A stretch of DNA of 47,631 bases, taken from the NCBI GenBank assembly GCA_046704385.1, contig JBJKSB010000049.1:1-47631 (forward strand). The letters are read 5' to 3'. Position 1 is the stretch's first letter, and the number at the start of each line of letters is the position of its first letter. The notes below the pieces were generated by a model. It saw only the letters and a list, made by a program, of their open reading frames with translations, searched no databases and was not told the origin of the DNA. The stretch comes from GH45 sp046704385. Lineage in GTDB: Bacteria; Bacteroidota; Bacteroidia; Bacteroidales; SZUA-534. The translations under genes were made by a program, and so were the position numbers. Shown here in pieces: positions 44,666 to 47,631 of the stretch.

Positions 44666-45745
44666 TTAAACGTTCAGCGTCAGTTCTGCCTTAAACTCAA
44701 GTTCGGTATCATTAATTACCAAATTATGGGAGCCCGGATATAATAAATTCAGCCTTTTCTGAACATTTGCCAGGCCAATCCCTGAATGGATTCCATCCTT
44801 TTCAGCCGGCATGGTAACCTTTGAGTTCACTACTGAAAAATGTATTTTTTGTTCTGATAGTTCCATCCTGATTGTAATGTACGAATTTTCCCGGTAACTG
44901 ATTCCATGCTTGAATGCATTCTCGATAAAAGGCACAAATAATAGAGGAGGTACATTTATATCGCTGACATTTTCAGGAAAAACCACTTCAAGTTTTACCT
45001 TTTCAGTTAGCCGAAGCTTCATCAGGTCGATGTAATGGGTCATAAAAGATATTTCATCGCCAAGATTCGAAGTTGCTGCGTCGGATTCGTACAATAAGTA
45101 GCGCATCAATTTTGAAAGCTTATGAACGGATTCCTGGGCTTTATCAGCATCCAAACCTATAAGTGAATAAATATTATTCAGCGTATTAAAGAAGAAATGC
45201 GGACTAACCTGGTTTTTTAGCAAGGCTAGCTCTGAGTTCAATTTCTCCTTCTCCAGCTCTTTTCTCGCCTTTTCGTTTTGCGACAATTGCTTTAAAACAG
45301 CCAGACCAAATGAAAACCCCCAGATTAAAACCGAAGTATAAAAATATCCGTAAATACGAAATAATTTAAATGGAGGTCTGACCATTTCTTTGCCTTTATT
45401 AATCTCCTTCATCACCCTTTCAAATTGTTTGGCGCGAACCGGATCAAAAAACACTTTTTCATTCAAAAGATTCATGATAAAAATTACAGTCAATACTGAA
45501 CCCATGGATAACAGGAAATACCACAGCTTGCTTTTATTCAGAAAAAACCGTGGAACAAGGAAAAAATAATTCAGGTAGAATAATATTCCGTATAAAAATG
45601 TTTCGGTATAGTACTGATTCAAATAATGTACATTCCCATCACCATAAACTTTTATGATATACCTGGGCAGTATCAGGATAATACTCCAGGCTAAAACATG
45701 AAGTATAACTGTTAACCGGTTATTTGAGAAAAGTCGTTGGTTCAC
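44666..45745 (-). CDS. LytS-type sensor histidine kinase
   Basis: A 359-residue membrane kinase starting at GTG 45745. Four hydrophobic segments (about 10-28, 44-62, 75-92, 130-150) are followed by a coiled-coil linker (155-178, ARKELEKEKLNSELALLKNQ) and the His_kinase domain with phospho-acceptor His183 in SPHFFFNTLNNIYSLI. The HATPase part has FIENAFKHGI and GIGLANVQKRL. It has no periplasmic sensor domain, so it probably responds to the membrane state or a partner. It forms a two-gene operon with the LytTR regulator. Confidence 0.9.
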   Translation of the reverse strand: MNQRLFSNNRLTVILHVLAWSIILILPRYIIKVYGDGNVHYLNQYYTETFLYGILFYLNYFFLVPRFFLNKSKLWYFLLSMGSVLTVIFIMNLLNEKVFFDPVRAKQFERVMKEINKGKEMVRPPFKLFRIYGYFYTSVLIWGFSFGLAVLKQLSQNEKARKELEKEKLNSELALLKNQVSPHFFFNTLNNIYSLIGLDADKAQESVHKLSKLMRYLLYESDAATSNLGDEISFMTHYIDLMKLRLTEKVKLEVVFPENVSDINVPPLLFVPFIENAFKHGISYRENSYITIRMELSEQKIHFSVVNSKVTMPAEKDGIHSGIGLANVQKRLNLLYPGSHNLVINDTELEFKAELTLNV

Positions 45746-45781
45746 TTTTTATTTTTTTTAACTGCAAAGGTACTAAATTGA

Positions 45782-45897
45782 TATTCCCCCTTCCCCTAGC
45801 CTTAGGCTAGGTACTTCCCCCAAGGGAAGACACACCTCGCGCTACTTCGTGTGTTCTCTCCTGGGAGAGACCCCGATTTATAGGGAGAGAGGGAATA
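45782..45897. repeat. Multi-hairpin intergenic element (cloverleaf-like)
   Basis: An outer imperfect inverted repeat (TATTCCC at 45782-45788 with GGGAATA at 45891-45897, continuing weakly to about 45798/45881) encloses four successive palindromes: CCTAGCC/GGCTAGG (45795-45811), CTTCCC/GGGAAG (45814-45829), ACACAC/GTGTGT (45830-45854) and TCTCTCC/GGAGAGA (45855-45870). It lies in the gap between the permease gene and the kinase gene and has no coding potential. The organisation suggests a small non-autonomous repeat or an RNA structure. Confidence 0.6.
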
Positions 45898-45950
45898 CTT
45901 TCTACTCACATTGACCTATATTTTAATTGTAAGGTTATTTTTCTGCTTAA

Positions 45951-47174
45951 TTACTCGTAACGCAATGCATCAATCGGATTCAAGCGTGAAGCTTTACGTG
46001 CCGGATACCAGCCAAAAAATATCCCGATGGCTGAACAAACTATAAAGGAAAAAGCTACAGCTGCAGGCATAATAACCACAGGCCAGTTCATTATTGAAGT
46101 GACCAACTTGGTGGCCAGTAATCCCAACAATATACCAATAGCTCCTCCACTAATACTCAGCATGATTGATTCCACAAGGAACTGCATCATAATATCGCTG
46201 CCCCGGCCTCCTACCGAAAGGCGCAAGCCTATTTCCTTAGTACGTTCGGTAACCGATACGTACATGATATTCATGATTCCGATACCACCAACCAGCAAGG
46301 AAATCCCCGCAATAGCTCCCAGCAAAGCTGTCATTACGTCGCTTATGGAAGTGAAAGTAGAAACCAGTTCAGACTGTGACATCACCCTGAAATCGTCTTC
46401 CTGCCCGGGTTTTATTTTATGCGTGGCACGCAATGTTTCAGTCAGCTGGTTAATTGCTTCTTCATTCAAATCCTCACGGGCTGCCGATGCATAAATTCCC
46501 TGAATGTGGGTTATCGATAATATTCGTTTTTGAACCGTGGTATAAGGTGTAAAAATTAAATCGTCCTGATCCTGGCCCATACCATTTTCACCCTTTGCCT
46601 CCAACACTCCGATTACTTTAAACGGAATGCCCTGGAAACGGATGGTTTGGCCTATTGGGTCTTTACCATCTTTAAATAAATTCTCCACCACAGTTTGCCC
46701 GATAATACAAACCTTGGCAAAGGTTTTTACTTCGCGATCGGTAAACAACCTTCCTTCAGCCAGATTGTACTTTCTGATTTCAAGATAATTCTGATTCACT
46801 CCGTAAACAGTGCTTGGCCAGTTATTGCTGCCATATACCAACTGGCCTGAGGCCCTTACCTGGGGCGACACCTCACTTATAGCCGGGCAGTTTTTCTGGA
46901 TGGCTTCAAGATCCTGCATAGTCAGGGCTTTTGAATCACTATTTCCCAACATAATACCACCCCGACGCATATAGTTTGGCATGGCAAAAATAAGGTTAGT
47001 ACCCATTTGCGACATCTGATCCTGGATGGATTTTTTAGACCCCTGCCCTATGGCCAGCATGGCAATTACTGAAGCCACGCCAATAATAATCCCCAGCATG
47101 GTTAAAAATGCCCGGAACTTATTTCGCAACAAGGCATTCACCGCAATTTTTAATGTATTTAAATAATTCATCAC
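45951..47174 (-). CDS. MacB-type ABC transporter permease
   Basis: A 407-residue permease of the MacB/FtsX family. The first transmembrane helix (about 20-44) follows the NALLRNKFRAFLTMLGIIIGVASV signature region; a large periplasmic MacB core domain (about 45-280) and three C-terminal helices (about 283-310, 330-358, 370-395) follow, ending RLNPIDALRYE. MacB-type systems export peptides, antibiotics or lipoproteins, or do mechanical work in the envelope. No membrane-fusion protein gene is visible; it may lie beyond the window. It begins 8 bases after the ATPase stop. Confidence 0.92.
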   Translation of the reverse strand: MMNYLNTLKIAVNALLRNKFRAFLTMLGIIIGVASVIAMLAIGQGSKKSIQDQMSQMGTNLIFAMPNYMRRGGIMLGNSDSKALTMQDLEAIQKNCPAISEVSPQVRASGQLVYGSNNWPSTVYGVNQNYLEIRKYNLAEGRLFTDREVKTFAKVCIIGQTVVENLFKDGKDPIGQTIRFQGIPFKVIGVLEAKGENGMGQDQDDLIFTPYTTVQKRILSITHIQGIYASAAREDLNEEAINQLTETLRATHKIKPGQEDDFRVMSQSELVSTFTSISDVMTALLGAIAGISLLVGGIGIMNIMYVSVTERTKEIGLRLSVGGRGSDIMMQFLVESIMLSISGGAIGILLGLLATKLVTSIMNWPVVIMPAAVAFSFIVCSAIGIFFGWYPARKASRLNPIDALRYE

Positions 47175-47182
47175 ATTCCTTT

Positions 47183-47631
47183 TTAAATTTCATCCTCCTC
47201 AACGGGCAACGATTTTATCAATTCTGTCGCATAAAGCCGGTTCTTAACCTCTTCTTTCTTATTGATATGTCCGTCACGAAAAACGATGTTCCTCTTCATG
47301 AATCTTGCAATGTCAGCTTCGTGTGTTACAAAAACAATGGTTTTGCCCTCATCGTTCAGTTTTTGCATCAATTCCATTATTTCGTATGATGTGCGGGTAT
47401 CGAGGTTACCGGTAGCCTCATCAGCCAGAATAACCACCGGGTCGTTTACCAGCGATCTGGCAATGGCCACCCTTTGTTGCTGACCGCCTGAAAGCTGATT
47501 GGGCATTTGCTCCATGCGATCAGATAAACCCACAGCTTCCAAAGCCTGTATGGCTCTTTCGCGACGTTCGCGTGATTTTATTTTCGAATTATAATATAAG
47601 GGTAATTCAACATTTTCGAGTGCTGTAGTAC
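47183..47631 (-). CDS. ABC transporter ATP-binding protein (partial, MacB/LolD-like)
   Basis: Only the C-terminal 149 or so residues lie in the window; the frame runs off the right end. A TTG at 47542 could be mistaken for a start, but the frame continues upstream with family-typical sequence (TTALENVELPLYYN). Present are the signature LSGGQQQRVAIARSL, Walker B VILADEATGNLD and the switch FVTHE. Walker A lies outside the window. It drives the permease encoded directly downstream. Confidence 0.92.
   Translation of the reverse strand, partial: TTALENVELPLYYNSKIKSRERRERAIQALEAVGLSDRMEQMPNQLSGGQQQRVAIARSLVNDPVVILADEATGNLDTRTSYEIMELMQKLNDEGKTIVFVTHEADIARFMKRNIVFRDGHINKKEEVKNRLYATELIKSLPVEEDEI

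Noticed and set aside
47183..47542. Short ABC ATPase starting at a TTG at 47542
   Set aside because: The frame continues to the window edge with typical ABC ATPase sequence, so this is a truncated view of a longer gene.

Overview
The window reads as chromosomal DNA of a Bacteroidota bacterium. The evidence is a SusC/SusD pair, a one-protein hybrid two-component regulator, an STN-type TonB-dependent receptor with a DUF4249 partner, many lipoprotein signal peptides, and a TAnnTTTG-type promoter box. A free-living Marinilabiliales/Prolixibacteraceae-like organism would fit, but that placement is an inference from gene content only. No rRNA, tRNA, CRISPR array or intact insertion sequence was seen.

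Positions 252-29845 (minus strand) form one large polysaccharide-utilisation-like locus. In transcription order it holds: a type-B carboxylesterase lipoprotein, SusC, SusD, a surface esterase, a repeat-containing putative glycan-binding lipoprotein, a CE1-like esterase, a six-gene organic-acid module, two more CE1-like esterases, two type-B carboxylesterases, two near-identical GH3 glycosidases, a fourth type-B carboxylesterase and a Nudix-fold AraR/NrtR-like regulator. The acid module consists of a CitMHS-family transporter, a split AtuA pair, a CtfAB-type CoA-transferase and a thiolase. At 30063-34100, divergent from this block, is the hybrid two-component sensor/regulator. Three TTTGTTYAAA direct repeats lie in the shared promoter region.

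The unusual point is the enzyme balance: eight esterases of two families but only two glycosidases, both GH3, with a built-in route for taking up a carboxylic acid and converting acetoacetate to acetyl-CoA. My reading is that SusCD and the binding protein capture an acyl-decorated glycan or glycoside, the esterases remove the acyl groups, the GH3 enzymes release sugar, and the acid module consumes the released acid. The identity of the acid is not determined by the sequence. A 3-hydroxy-3-methylglutaryl-type or acetoacetyl-yielding group is a hypothesis.

Positions 34101-36270 carry an RloA/RloB (AbiL-like) putative defence pair on the minus strand, followed by a long imperfect palindrome. Positions 36720-42943 (plus) are a tightly coupled four-gene outer-membrane operon: STN-TonB receptor, DUF4249 lipoprotein, macroglobulin-like protein and a secreted protein of unknown function. 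Positions 43094-47631 (minus) hold a MacB-type ABC exporter (ATPase cut by the window edge), a LytS/LytTR two-component pair and a secreted metallo-beta-lactamase-fold hydrolase, with structured intergenic repeats at 42944-43093 and 45782-45897.
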